64,000 nt of DNA from the NCBI GenBank assembly GCA_038049695.1, contig CP142453.1, forward strand, positions 124,347,001 to 124,411,000, in the 5' to 3' direction. Positions 25,501 through 39,941 of the stretch are shown here, piece by piece. How positions within the stretch are numbered: position 1 is the first letter of the stretch; each line of letters starts with the position of its first letter. The notes under the pieces are model-generated. The model was not told the origin of the DNA and made no database searches. It saw only the letters and a program-made list of their open reading frames with translations. Made by a program: the position numbers and the translations under genes. Source of the stretch: Cinnamomum chago. Taxonomy: Eukaryota > Streptophyta > Magnoliopsida > Laurales > Lauraceae.

Positions 25501-28500
25501 TGCGGAGAGATGAATGAGTCCACGGATCTCCAATCAATTCAGTGCCCCTTCACAAAATGGATTTAGGATTACATAAGGCATCTATTCGTGGTACAACTCA
25601 ACCACTCTCCCCATGCTTCTCAGTGTAAAATGCAACGATTTTGAGTCTTTCCCAAACAAATTCCCATGATACCAGACGACAAATCGCTGCCCTCGTCCGG
25701 TCTCCAACAGTTGCATGCAATGTATTTAGTAAAAACAGCAACGAAGAAACCTTGAGAGTTCATTTCAAAGATGTTATTCGAGATGTTTCACTGATAATTA
25801 TTATTTATGAGAAATAGGATCTCTAATCCAAGCACTCTCTAAAATTTGGCGTTTTCGTCCTCGGCCTGATTGGCACATTGACGCACCATCAAAATCAAGC
25901 AAAACCTATCAAGAAACGAGTCCCAACTCTCTCTTGAACCGAGCACAAGACCTAATACAAGGTACCTATTGTCATTCAAACAATTTGCTCCGTAGGATCT
26001 TAACCAACTCCACTGGTGATATGGAGCACTATTTAGCGAGGAAAGGAGGCTAAATGATGGAGATTCATCTCGCGATGAACGAGTGCTGACTGATGCATGA
26101 ATGAACAGATCAATCGATTCTAATTTTTGGCCGAAAAGAAATGCCATCTCTCCCATTATAAGAAATCACTGACCGAATGGAGATTTTAGACATGGTCAAA
26201 AGGGCATATCTAAGAAGTATCCTTCAGAGCCATACATTACTTGCAAATAATTAGAAAAACCAATCACATTAGAATAATTAGTCGATGTGATTTAAAAATG
26301 CATACTTTAACGAAGGATGAAAGACATCGATGATCGACAATCTTCTCAATGCCCTTTAACAAATTAGATTTAGGATTTCGCACGGCATGTATTGTTAGTA
26401 ACTCAGCCTCTACCCCAATCTTTATGCATGTAGGGCAATTTACTGTACTCCCCAAGCCATTTCAATGAAAACAAACTGCAGTCGTTGGCCCCGCATGAAT
26501 TTCCATAAAACGCACACAAACAGTCTTTTCAATCAAACAAATATTCAAGATGCTGACAGGTACATGGTTTGCTGAGAGATGAATGAGTCCACGGATCTCC
26601 AATCTTTTCAGTGCCCTTTCACAAAATGGATATAGGATTACATTAGGCATCTATTCGTGGCACAACTCAACTTCTTTGCCCATGCTTCTCAGTGTAAAAC
26701 GCAACGATTTATAGTCCTTCCCAACAAATTCCCATCATAACGGACTTCAAATCGTTGCCCTCGTCCAGTCTCCAACCGTTGCTTGCAATGTATATAGTAA
26801 AAATAGCAACGAAGAAACCTAGAGAGTTCATTTCAAAGATCATATTCGAGATGATGCACTGATATATATTGTTCATGAGAAATAGGATCTCCAATCAAAC
26901 AATTTCTCTAAAATTTGGCACTTTCCTCCTCGGCCGGTTTGGCACATTGACCCACCATCAAAATCAAGTAAAACCTATCACGAAACGAGTCCTAACTCGC
27001 TCTTCAACCGAGCATAAGACCTAATACAAGGTACCTATTGTCGTTCAAACAATTTGCTCCGTATTATCTTATCCAACTCCACCAGTGATAAAGAGAATCA
27101 TTTAGCGAGGCAAGGCTTCTAAATGATGGAGCTTCATCTCGCGATAAATGAGTGCTAACTTAAGCATGAACATATTAGTTCCTTCTATTTTCGGCCGAAA
27201 AGAAAAGCCATCTCTCCAATTAAAAGAAATCACTGACCGAATGGAGAATTTAAACATGGTCTAAAGGGCATATCTAAGAAGTTTCCTTCGTGGCCATACA
27301 CTACCTGCAAAAAATTAGCAAAACCAATCACTCTGGAAAAATTAGTCGATGTGATGTAAAATGCATACTTTGCCAATGGAGGAATGACACCGCTGATCAA
27401 CAATATTCTCAATTCCCTTTCACAAATTAGATTTAGGATTTCACACGACATTTATTATTAGTAACTCGGCCTCTATCCCCATGCTTTATGAATATGCCAT
27501 ATAGTGCAATTTAAGGTACTCCCCAAGCCATTTCAACGAAAACTACCTGCAATCGTTGGCCCCGCATGAATTTCCATAAAACGCACACAAACAGTCTTTT
27601 CGATCGAAGAAATGTTCAATGTGCTGATAGATACATGGTTTGTGGAGAGATGATTGAGCCCACAGATCTCCAATATTTTCAGTGCCCTTTCACAAAATGG
27701 ATTTAGTATTACATTGGGCATCTATTTGTGGTACAACCCAACCTCTCTCCCCATGCTTCTCAGCGTAAAATGCAACGATTTTGAGTCTTTCCCAAACAAA
27801 TTCCCATGACAACAGACTTCAAATCGCTGCCCTCGTCCGGTCTCCAACCGTTGCTTGCAATGTATTTATAAAAATAGCAACGAAGAAACCTAGAGAGTTC
27901 ATTTCAAAGATATTATTCGAGATGTTGCAGTAATATATATATTTTTTTATGAGAAATAGATCTCTAATCAAAAACTATCTCGAAAATTTGGCGTTTTCCT
28001 TCTCGGCCTGATTCGCACATTGACTCACCATCAAAATCAAACAAAACCTATCACGAAACGAGTCCTCACTCACTCTTGCACCGCACAGAAGACCAAATAC
28101 AAGGTACCTATTGTCATTCAAATAATTTGCTTCGGATGATCTTATCCATCTCCACTTGTGATATGGAGCATCATTTAGCGAGGAAAGGGTGCTAAATGAA
28201 GGAGCTTCATCCGTAGGATTTTTAACTCTCTCATGCCACCAGGAAGAAAACCTAATACAAGTTACCTATTGTCATTCAAATTATTTGCGCCATATGATTT
28301 TATCCATCACCAATCTTTTCGATGCCCATTGACAAAATGGTTTTAGGATTAAATAAGGCATCTATTAGTGGCACAGTACAATTCAACTTCTCTCCCAATG
28401 CTTTTCAGTTCAAAATGCAACGATTTTAAGTCTTTCCCAAACAAATTCCCATTCTAAGAGACTTCAAATCATTGCCGTCCTCCTGTGTGCATCCGTTGCT

Positions 28501-31500
28501 TGCAGTGTATTAAGTTAAAAAAGCAACGAGGAAAACTAGAGAGTTCATTTCAGAAATGTTATTCGAGATGTTGCATTGATATCTACTGTTTATGAGGAAA
28601 TCGGACCTCTAACCAAATACAATCTCTAAAATTTGCCGTTTTCCCCCTCGGCCTGATTGGCACAATGACCCACCATCAAAATCAAGCAAAACCTATAATG
28701 AAACGAGTCCTAACTCTCTCTTGAACCGAGCAGAAGACCTAATACAAGACACCTCGTCATTCAAATTATATGCTCCCCATCATTTTACCGAACTACAATA
28801 GTGATATGGACCACCATTTAGCGAGGAAACGATGCTACATGATGGAGCTTCATCTCGCGATGAACGAGTGCTAACTGAAGCATGAATGAACAAATTAGTC
28901 GATATGGAGCATCACTTAGAGAAGAAAGGCTGTTAAATGACGGAGCTTCATCCATATGATTCTTTAGTCTCCAATAACACCAAGAGGAAAACCTATTACA
29001 AGTCACTGAGTGTCATTCAAATTATTTGCTCCGTATGATTTTATCCATCGCCAATCTTTTCAATGCCCTTACACATGGACTTATGATTAAATAAGGCATC
29101 TATTAGTGGTATAGCTCAACATCCCTCCCGATGCATTTCAGTGTAAAATGCAAGGATTGAGTCTTTCCCAAACAAATTCCCATGATTACAGACTTCAAAT
29201 CGCAGCCCTCGTCCGATCTTCAACCGTTGCCTACAATGTATTTAGTAAAAATAGCAACGAAGAAACCTAGAGAGTTCATTTCAAAGATGTTATTCGAGAT
29301 GTTTCACAGATATTTATTGTTTATGAGAAATAGGATCTCTAATCAAACACTATCTCTAAAATTTGGCGTTTTCCTCCTCGGCCGGATTGGCACATTGACC
29401 CACCATCAAAATCAAGCAAAACCTATCAAGAAACAAGTCCCAATTCTCTATTGAGCCGAGCACAAGACCTAATACAAGGTACCTATTGTCATTCAAACAA
29501 TTTGATCAGTAGGATGTTATCCAACTCCACTAGTGAGGAAAGGATGCTAAATGATGGAGATTCATCTCGCAATGAACGAGTACTGACTGAAGCAAGAATG
29601 AACAGATTAGTCGATTCTCATTTTTTGCCCAAAAAAAATGACATCTCTCCCATTATAAGAAACCACTGACCGAATAGATAATTTAGACATGGTCTAAAGG
29701 GCATATCTAAGAAGTATCCTTCAGGGCTATACATTACTTGCAAATAATTAGCAAAACCAATAGCTTTGGAATAATTAGTCGATGTGATTTAAAAATGCAT
29801 ACTTTTGCAGAAGGATGAAAGACACCGCTGATCAACAATCTTCCCAATGCCCTTTAACAAATTAGATTAAGGATTTCACATGGCATTTATTGTTAGTAAC
29901 TCAGCCTCTACCCCAATCTTTATGCATGTAGTGCAATTTACTATACTCCCCAAGCCATTTCAACGAAAACTACCTGCAATCGGGGGGCCCACATGAATTT
30001 CCACAAAACGCACAAAAACAATCTTTTCGATCGAAGAAATGTTCAATGTGTTGATAGGTACATGGTTTGTGGAGAGATGATTGAGCCCACAGATCTCTAA
30101 TATTTTCAGTGCCCTTTCAAAAAATGGATTTAGTAATACATTGGGCATCTATTCGTGGTACAACCCAACCTCTCTCCCCATGCTTCTCAGTGTAAAACAC
30201 AACGATTTTGAGTCATTCCCAAACAAATTCCCATCATAACAGACTTTAAATCGCAGCCCTCGTCCGGTCTTCAACTGTTGCTTGCAATGTATATAGTAAA
30301 AATAGCAACAAAGAAACCTAGAGAGTTCATTTCAAACATCATATTCGAGATGTTGCACTGATATTTATTGTTTATGAGAAAAAGGATCTCCAATCAAAAA
30401 CTTTCTCTAAAATTTGGGGCTTTCCTCCTCGGCCTGATTGGCACATTGACCCACCTTCAAAACCAAGCAAAACCTATCACGAAACGAGTCCTAACTCTCT
30501 CTTCAAACGAGTAGAAGACCTAATACAAGGTACCCATTGTCTTTCAAACAATTTGCTCCGTAATATCTTATCCAACTTTACTAGTGATATGGAGCATCAT
30601 TTAGCGAGGAAAGGCTGCTAAATGATGGAGCTTCATCTCGCGATAAACGAGTGCTAACTGAAGCATGAACAGATTAGTTGATTCTCAATTTCGGCCGAAA
30701 AGGAATGCCATCTCTCCTATTATAAGAAATCACAGACCGAATGGAGAATTTAGACATGGTCTAAGGGGCATATCTAAGAAGTTTACATCACGGCCATACA
30801 TTACTTGCAAAAATTAGCAAAACCAATCACTTTGGAAAAATTAGTCGATGTGATGTAAAAATGCATACTTTGCCGACGAAGGAATGACACCGTTGATCAA
30901 CAATCTTCCTAATGCCGTTTAAGAAATTAGATTTAGGATTTGAGACGGCATTTATTATTAGTAACTCGGACTCTATCCCTAAGCATCATTTATATAGTGC
31001 AATTTAATGTACTCCCCAAGCCATTTCAACGAAAACAACCTGCAATCGTTGGCCCCGCATGAATTTCCATAAAACGCACACAAACAGTGTTTTTGATAGA
31101 AGAAATATTCAATGTGCTGATAGGTACATGGTTTGTGGAGAGATGAATGAGTCCACGGATCTCCAATCTTTTCTGTGCCCTTTGACAAAATGGATTTAGA
31201 ATTACATTAGGCATGCATTCGTGGTACAACTCAACCTCTCTCCCCATGCATCTCTCTGTAAAACGCAAGGATTTTGAGTCTTTCCCAAACAAATTCCCAC
31301 GAAAACAGACTTCAAATCGCAGCCTTCATTCGTTCTCCAACAGTTGCCAGCAATGTACTTAGTAAAAATAGCAACGAAGAAAACCTTGAGAGTTCATTTC
31401 AAAGATGTTATTCGAGATGTTTCACTGATATTTATTGTTTATGAGAAATAGGATCTCTAATCAAACACTGTCTAAAATTTGGCGTTTCCCTTCTCAGCCT

Positions 31501-34500
31501 GATTCGCACATTGCCACACCAACAAAATTAAACAAAACCTATCAGGAAACGAGTCCTAACTCACTCTTGCACCGCACAGAAGACCGAATACAAGGAACAT
31601 ATTGTCATTCAAATAATTTGTTGCGTATGATCTTATCCATCTCCACTAGTGATATGGAGCATCATTTAGTGAGGAAAGGGTGCTAAATGAAGGAGCTTCA
31701 TCCGAAGCTCATGCCACCAGGAAGAAAACCTAATACAAGTGACCTATTGACGTTTAAATTATTTGGTCCGTATGATTTTATCCATCACCAATCTTTTCGA
31801 TGCCTATTGACAAAATGGTTTTAGGATTAAATAAGGCATCTATTAGTGGTACAGTACAACGCAACCTCTCTCCCAATGCTTTTCAGTTCAAAATGCAACG
31901 ATTTTGAGTCTTTCCCAAACAAATTCCCATTCTAAGAGACTTCAAATCATTGCCGCCCTCCTGTGTGCATCCGTTGCTTGCAGTGTATTAAGTTAAAAAA
32001 GCAACGAGGAAAACTAGAGAGTTCACATCAAAAATGTCATTCAAGATGTTGCATTGATAATTATTGTTTATGAGAAATCGGACCTCTAATCAAATACAAT
32101 CTCTAAAATTTGTCGTTTTCCTCCTCAGCCGGATTACAACAATGACCCACCATCAAAATCAAGCAAAACCTATCATGCAACGAGTCCTAACTCTCTCTTG
32201 AACCGAGCACAAGACCTAATACAAGGTACCTCGTCATTCAAATTATATGCTCCCCATCATTTTACCGAACAACATTAGTGATATGGACCATCATTTAGCG
32301 AGGAAAGGATGCTATATGATGGAGATTCATCTCGCGAAGAACGAGTGCTAACTGAAGCATGAATGAACAGATTAGTCGATTTTCAATTTTGGCCGAAAAG
32401 AAATGCCTTCTCTCCCATTATAAGAAATCACTGACCGAATGGAGAATTTAGACATGGTCTAAAGGTCATATCTAAGAAGTATCCTTCAGGGCCTTACATT
32501 ACTTGCAAATAAATAGCAAAACCAATCACATTAGAATAATTAGTCGATGTGATTTAAAAATACATACTTCAACGAAGGATGAAAGCCACCGATGATCGAC
32601 AATCTTCTCAATGCCCTTTAACAAATTAGATTTAGGATTTCGCACGGCATTTATTGTTAGTAACTCAGCCTCTACCCCAATCTTTATGCATGTCGTGCAA
32701 TTTACTGTACTCCCCAAGCCATTTCAATGAAAACTAACTGCAGTCGTTGGCCCCGCATGAATTTCCATAAAACGCACACAAACAGTCTTTTCGATCAAAC
32801 AAATATTCACGGTGCAGACAGGTACAAGGTTTGCGGAGAGATGAATGAGTCCACGGATCTCCAATCTTTTCAGTGCCCTTTCACAAAATGGATATAGGAT
32901 TACATTAGGCATCTAATCGTGGCACAACTCAATCTCTCTGCCCATGCTTCTCAGTGTAAAACGCAACGATTTTGAGACCTTCCCAAACAAATTCCCATCA
33001 TAACAGACATCAAATCGCTGCCCTCGTCCGGTCTCCAACCGTTGCTTGCAATGCATTTAGTAAAAATAGCAACGAAGAAACCTAGAGAGTTCATTTCAAA
33101 GATCATATTCGAGATGTTGCACTGAAAGTTACTGTATATGAGAAAAAGGATCTCTAATCAAACAGTTTCGCTAAATTTTGGCGCTTTCCTCCTAGGCCTG
33201 ATTGGCACATTGACCCACCATCGAAATCAAGTAAAACATCTCACAAAACGAGTCCTAACTCACTCTTGAAACGAACAGAAGACCTAATACAAGGTACCTA
33301 TTGTCAATCCAACAATTTGCTGTGTAATATCTTATCCAACTTCTCTAGTGATATGGAGCATCATTTAGCGAGGAAAGGTTGTTAAATGATGGAGTGCATC
33401 GCGATAAACGAGTGCTAACTGAAGCATGAACAGATTAGTTGATTCTCATTTTCGGCCGAAAAGAAATGCCATCTCTCCCATTATAAGAAATCACAGACCG
33501 AATGGAGACTTTAGACATGGTCTAAAGGGCATATCTATGAAGTTTACTTCACGGCCATACATTACTTGCAAAAATTAGCAAAACCAATCACTTTGGAAAA
33601 ATTAGTCGATCTGATGTAAAAATGCATACTTTGCCGACGGAGGAATGACACCGCTGATCAACAATCTTCCCAATGTCGTTTAAGAAATTAGATTTAGGAT
33701 TTCACAAGGCATTTATTATTAGTAACTCGGCCTCTATCCCCAAGCATTATGCATATAGTGCAATTTAAGGTACTCCCCAAGCCATTTATACGAAAACCAC
33801 CAGCAATCGTTGGCCCCGCATGAATTTCCATAAAACGCACACAATTATTGTTTTGGATCGAAGAAATATTCAATGTGCGGATAAGTAAATTGTTTGTGGA
33901 GAGATGAATGAGTTCACGGATCTCCAATCTTTTCATTGCCCTTTCACAAAATGGATTTAGGATTACATCAGGCATCTATTCGTGGTACAACTCAACCTCT
34001 CTCCCCATGCATCTCAGTGTAAAACGCAACGATTTTAAGACTTTCCCAAACAAATTCCCATGATAAAAGACTTCAAATCGCAGCCTTCATCCGTTCTCCA
34101 ACCGTTGCTGGCAATGTATTTAGTAAAAATAGCAAAGAAGAAACCTTGAGAGTTCATTTCAAAGATGATATTCGAGATGTTTCACTGATATTTATTATTT
34201 AAGAGAAATAGGATCTCTAATCAAACACTATCTCTAAAATTTGGCGTTTTCCTCCTCGGCCTGATTGGCACATTGACGCACCAACAAAATCAAGCAAAAC
34301 CTATCAAGAAACGAGTCCCAACACTCTCTTGAACCGAGCACAAGACCTAATACAAGGTACCTATTGTCATCCAAACAATTTGCTCCGTAGGATCATTTCC
34401 AACTCCACTGGTGATATGGAGCATCATTTAGCAAGGAAAGGACGCTAAACGATGGAGATTCATCTCGCGATGAACGAGTGATGACTGAAGCATGAATGAA

Positions 34501-35914
34501 CAGATTAGTCGATTCCCATTTTTGGCTGAAAATGCCATCTCTCCCATATAAAATATCAATGACCGAATGGAGAATTTAGACATGGTCTAAAGAGCATATC
34601 TAAGAAGTATCATTCAGGGCCATACATTACTTGCAAATACTTAGCAAAACCAATCACTTTAGAATAAATAGTCGATGTGATTTAAAAATGCATACTTCAC
34701 CGAAGGATGAAAGACACCGCTGATCGACAATCTTCTCAATGCCCTTTAACAAATTAGATTTAGGATTTCACACGGCATTTATTGTTAGTAACTCAGCCTC
34801 TACCCCAATCGTTATGCATGTAGTGCAATTTACTGTACTCCCCAAGCCATTTCAATGAAAACAAACTGCAGTCGTTGGCCCCAAATGAATTTCCATAAAA
34901 TGCACACAAACAGTTTTTTCAATCGAACAAATATTCAAGGTGCTAACAGGTACATGGTTTGCGGAGAGATGAATGAGTCCACGGATCTCCAATCTTTTCA
35001 ATGCCCTTTCACAAAATGGATATAGGATTACATTAGGCATCTATTCGTGGCACAACTCAACTTCTCTGCCCATGCTTCTCAGTGTAAAACGCAACGATTT
35101 ATAGTCCTTCCCAACAAATTCCCAACATAACAGACTTCAAATCGTTGCCCTCGTCCGGTCTCCAACCGTTGCTTGCAATGTATATAGTAAAAATAGCAAC
35201 GAAGAAACCTAGAGAGTTCATTTCAAAGATCATATTCGAGATGTTGCACTGATATTTATTGTTTATGAGAAATAGGATCTCCAATCAAACACTTTATCTA
35301 AAATGGGACGTTTTCCACAACGGCGTGATTGGCCCAACGACCCACTATCAAAATCAAGCAAAACCTATCACGAAACGAGTCCTAACTCTCTTCAACCGAG
35401 CACAACACCTAATACTAGGTACCTATTGTCATTCAAACAATTTGCTCCATATAATCTTATCCAACTCCACTAGTGATTTGGAGAATCATTTAGCGAGGCA
35501 AGGCTTCTAAATGATGGAGCTTCATCTCGCGATAAATGAGTGCTAACTGAAGCATGAACATATTAGTTGGTTCTCATTTTCGGCCGAAAAGAAAAGCCAT
35601 CTCTCCAATTAAAAGAAATCACTGACCGAATGGAGAATTTAAACATGGTCTAAAGGGCATATCTAAGAAGTTCCCTTCACGGCTATACACCACCTGCAAA
35701 AAATTAGCAAAACCAATCACTTTTGAAAAATTAGTCGATGTGATGTAAAATGCATACTTTGCCGATGGAGGAATGACACCACTGATTAACAATCTTCCCA
35801 ATGCCCTTTCACAAATTAGATTTAGGATTTCAGACGGCATTTATTATTAGTAACTCAGCCTCTATCCCCAAGCTTTATGCATATAGTGCAATTTAACGTA
35901 CTCCCCAAGCCATT

Positions 35915-36979
35915 TCAACGAAAACTACCTGCAATCGTTGGCCCCGCATGAATTTCCATAAAAAGCACACAAACAGTCTTTTCGATCGAAGAAATATTCA
36001 ATGTGTTGATAGGGACATGGTTTATGGAGAAATGATTGAGCCCATGGATCTCCAATATTTTCAGTGCCCTTCCACAAAATGGATTTAGTATTACATTGGG
36101 CATCTATTCGTGGTACAACCCAATCTCTCTCCCCATGCTTCTCAGTGTAAAACGCAACGATTTTGAGTCCGTCCCAAACAAATTCCCATCATAACAGACT
36201 TCAAATCACTGCCCTCATCCGGTCTCCAACCATTGCTTGCAACGTATATAGTAAAAATAGCAACGAAGAAACCTAGAGAGATAATTTCAAAGATCATATT
36301 CGAGATGTTGCACTGATATTTATTGTTTATGAGAAAAAGGATCACCAATCAAAAACTTTCTCTAAAATTTGGTGCTTTCCTCCTCAGCCTGATTGGCACA
36401 TTGACCCACCATCAAAATCAAGCAAAACCTATCACGAAACGAGTCCTAACTCTCTCTTCAAACGAGCAGAAGACCTAATACAAGGTACCTATTGTCTTTC
36501 AAACAATTTGCTCTGTAATATCTTATCCAACTTTACTAGTGATATGGAGCATCATTTAGCGAGGAAAGGCTGCTAAATGATGGAGCTTCGTTTCGCGATA
36601 AACGAGTGCTAACTGAAGCATGAACAGATTAGTTGATTCTCAATTTCGGCCGAAAAGAAATGCCATCTCTCCCATTATAAGAAATCACAGACCGAATGGA
36701 GAATTTAGACACGGTCTAAAGGGAATATCTAAGAAGTTTCCTTCACGGCTAGACATTGCTTGCAAAAAATTAGCAAAACCAATCACTTTGGAAAAATTAG
36801 TCAATATGATGTAAAATTCATACTTTGCTGACGGAGGAATGACATCGCTAATCAACAATCTTCTCAATGCCCATTAACAAATTAGGTTTAGGATTTCACA
36901 CAACATTTATTATTAGTAACTCGGCCTCTATCCCTAAGAATTATGCATATAGTGCAATTTAAGGTACTCCTTGAGCCAT
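35915..36979. repeat. Representative full unit of the array
   Basis: One full ~1,065-bp unit, taken from the start of one 62-codon frame to the start of the next. In plus-strand order it holds: a block with CCCGCATGAATTTCCAT (antisense of the recurrent frame); block A with AGTGCCCTTCCACAAAATGG; a stretch with CGTAATAGTAAAAATAGCAA-like sequence near 36240; a CCTCAGCCTGATTGGCACA segment; a GATATGGAGCATCATTTAGC segment; a TTTCGGCCGAAAAGAAATGC segment; then block B with CAATGCCCATTAACAAATTA near 36866. Blocks A and B align to each other, so the unit itself arose partly by duplication. Unit boundaries in a tandem repeat are arbitrary. Confidence 0.7.
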
Positions 36980-38856
36980 TACAACGAAAACTACCCGCAA
37001 TCGTTGGCCCCGCATGAATTTCCATAAAACTCACACAAACAGTGTTTTTGATCGAAGAAATATTCAATGTGCTGATAGGTACATGGTTTGTTGAGAGATG
37101 AATGAGTCCACGGATCTCCAGTCTTTTCAGTGCCCTTTGACAAAATGGATTTAGGATTACATTAGGCATCTATTCGTGGTACAACTCAACCTCTCTCTCC
37201 ATGCCTCTCTGTAAAAAGCAATGATTTTGAGTCTTTCCCAAACAAATTCCTACAATAACAGACTTCAAATTGCAGCCTTCATCCGTTCTCCAACAGTTGC
37301 TTGCAATGTATTTAGTAAAAATAGCAACGAAGAAACCTAGAGAATTCATTTTAAAGTTGTTATTCGAGATGTTGCACTGATATTTATTGTTTATGAGAAA
37401 TAGGATCTCTAATCAAACACTATGTCTAAAATTTGGTGTTTTCCTTCTCGGCCTGATTCGCACATTGACTCACCAACAAAATTAAACAAAACCTATCACG
37501 AAACGAGTCCTCAATCACCATTGCACCGCGCAGAAGACCAAATACAAGGTACCTATTGTCATTCAAATAATTTGTTGCGTATGATCTTATCCATCTCCAC
37601 TAGTGATATGGAGCGTCATTTAGCGAGGAAAGGGTGCTAAATGAGGGAGCTTCATCCGTAGGATTTATAACTCTCTCATGCCACCAGGAAGAAAACGTAA
37701 TACAAGTGACCTATTGTCATTCAAATTATTTGCTCCGTATGATTTTATCCATCATCAATCTTTTTTATGCCCGTTGACAAAATGGTTTTAGGATTAAATA
37801 ACGCATCTATTAGTGGTACAGTTTAACTCAACCTCGCTCCCAATGTTTTTCAGTGTAAAATGCAACGATTTTGAGTCTTTCCCAAACAAATTCCCATTCT
37901 AAGAGACTTCAAATCATTGTCGCCGTCCTTTGTGCATCCATTGCTTGCAGTGTATTAAGTTAAAAAAGCAACGAGGAAAACTAGAGTTCATTTCAAAAAT
38001 GTGATTCAAGATGTTGCATTGATATTTATTGCTTATGAGAAATTGGACCTCAAATCAAATACAATCTCTAAAATTTGCCGTTTTCCTCCTCAGCCAGATT
38101 GGCACAATGACCCACCATCAAAATCAAGCAAAACCAATCATGAAACAAGTCCTCACTCTCTTGAACCGAGCAGAAGACCTAGTACAAGGTACCACGTCAT
38201 TCAAATTATATGCTCCCCATCATTATATGCAATTTATTGTACTCCCCAAGCCATTTCAATGAAAACTAACTGCAGTCATTGGCCCCACATGAATTTACAT
38301 AAAACGCACACAAACACTCTTTTCGATCGAACAAATATTCAAGGTGCTGACACGGATCTCCAATCTTTTCAGTGCCCTTTCACAAAATGGATTTAGGATT
38401 ACATTAGGCATCTATTCGTGGTACAAGTCAACCTCTCTAACCATGCTTCTCAGTGTCAAATGCAACGATTTTGAGTCTTTCCCAAACAAATTCCCATCAT
38501 AACAGACTTCAAATCGCTGCCCTCGTCCGGTCTCCAACCGTTGCTTGCAATGTATATAGTAAAAATAGCAACGAAGAAACCTAGAGAGTTCACTTCAAAG
38601 ATCATATTCGAGATGTTGCACTGATATTTATTGTTTATGAGAAATAGGATCTCTAATCAAACACTTTCTCTAAAATTTGGCGTTTTCCACAACGGCATGA
38701 TTAGCACATTGACCCACTATCAAAATCAAGCAAAACCTATCACAAAATGAGTCCTAACTCTCTCTTGAACCGAGCACAAGGCCTAATACAAGGTACCTAT
38801 TGTCATTCAAACAATTTGCTCTATATGATTTTACGGATCTCCATTAGTGATATGGA

Positions 38857-39941
38857 CAGGGTTTAAAATAACGGCCGTTACCGTTACATAACGGCTGGTA
38901 TGCATAACGGGGGAGAAATTCGTGTAAATAACAGCCGTTACAGGCCGTTATTTTGAATATAACGGCCAAACCGTTATAACGGCCATTATATCGGCTGACA
39001 GAATTTATTTATTTTTTAATTGTGTGTTGTCTTCTTCTTTCACTTCTTTCTCTTCCCTAAGAGCTTCCTAAAGGTTCCTAAAGGGCTGCTACAACTTCTA
39101 AGGCATGGAGGGGACCTAAAAGCTTAGATCTAAGCTACTTTTGGGTGGATTTGGATGTGGGAAAAGCTAATCAAACTCAAGGGACCTCTTTGGTAAGCTT
39201 ATTTTTTTATTTTTTGGAGTTATTTTCAAGATTCAACATCAAAATAACTTAGAGGTGGTTGAGATGTGTTAGATCTATACTTTTGGAGCAAAAAAATTCA
39301 GGTTTTAACACTTTTTGTAATATTTTTCATTTTTTCATTATTTAAATCCGAAGCAATCTTCGTTCCTCAACCACTAATGACTCGGCCTCACTTTATGAAG
39401 CAATCTTCGTTCCTCAACCACATCCACAGGCACAACAATTTTATGGGCACTATGGGAGTGGTGGCTATGTAACACAACAATTTGGTGCCTTCTACCCTTC
39501 AAGAAATAATGATGATGATGATAATATCGAGCCAGGACGTCACTCGTTTTGGCATTAGGCACATGCACTAACTCTATTAGTATTTATTGCTTGATTGTAG
39601 ACTTTAAATGTTTAAGTGTAAACTGTTAACACTATTAGTTTGCCTAAAATTATGGTTGCATTATGTCAAATTTATGATATTTCAGCTTATTTTAGTATAT
39701 ACATATCGATACAGCAAGATGTTATAACTTGAGGGGACCGTTATTTTGCTTTTAAGTATGCACTAATGGAAAAAAAAAAAAAACATTAGTTTCTATCATT
39801 TTATAATATTCTGGATTTTTTGGATATTTTTTCGGATTTTTTTGGGGTCAAATAAAAATTCGCTCCGCGATAGGCTGCGAACCGCTACGCGATGCCCGCG
39901 AACCGCGACGCGATGACCGCGAACCGCGATTTTAAACCATG
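38857..39941 (+). mobile_element. Deleted hAT transposon with transposase C-terminus
   Basis: A 1,085-bp insertion flanked by the perfect 8-bp duplication GATATGGA (38849-38856 and 39942-39949). Terminal inverted repeats CAGGGTTTAAAATAACGG and its counterpart CATGGTTTAAAATCGCGG match at 15 of 18 positions. The left subterminal region is full of AACGGCCGTTA-type repeats, the right of CGCGAACCGCGACG-type repeats. Between them, 39379-39558 on the plus strand reads an open frame with YGHYGSGGYVTQQFGAFYP, an acidic run, then EPGRHSFWH and a stop. This low-complexity tail ending RHSFW is what I expect at the C-terminus of plant hAT transposases. The catalytic and dimerisation domains are missing, so it is an internally deleted, non-autonomous copy. 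Confidence 0.85.

Noticed and set aside
39266-39472. 68-codon frame starting MLDLYFWSKKIQ as the hAT gene
   Set aside because: The transposase-like tail (ending RHSFWH) is in a different frame at 39379-39558.
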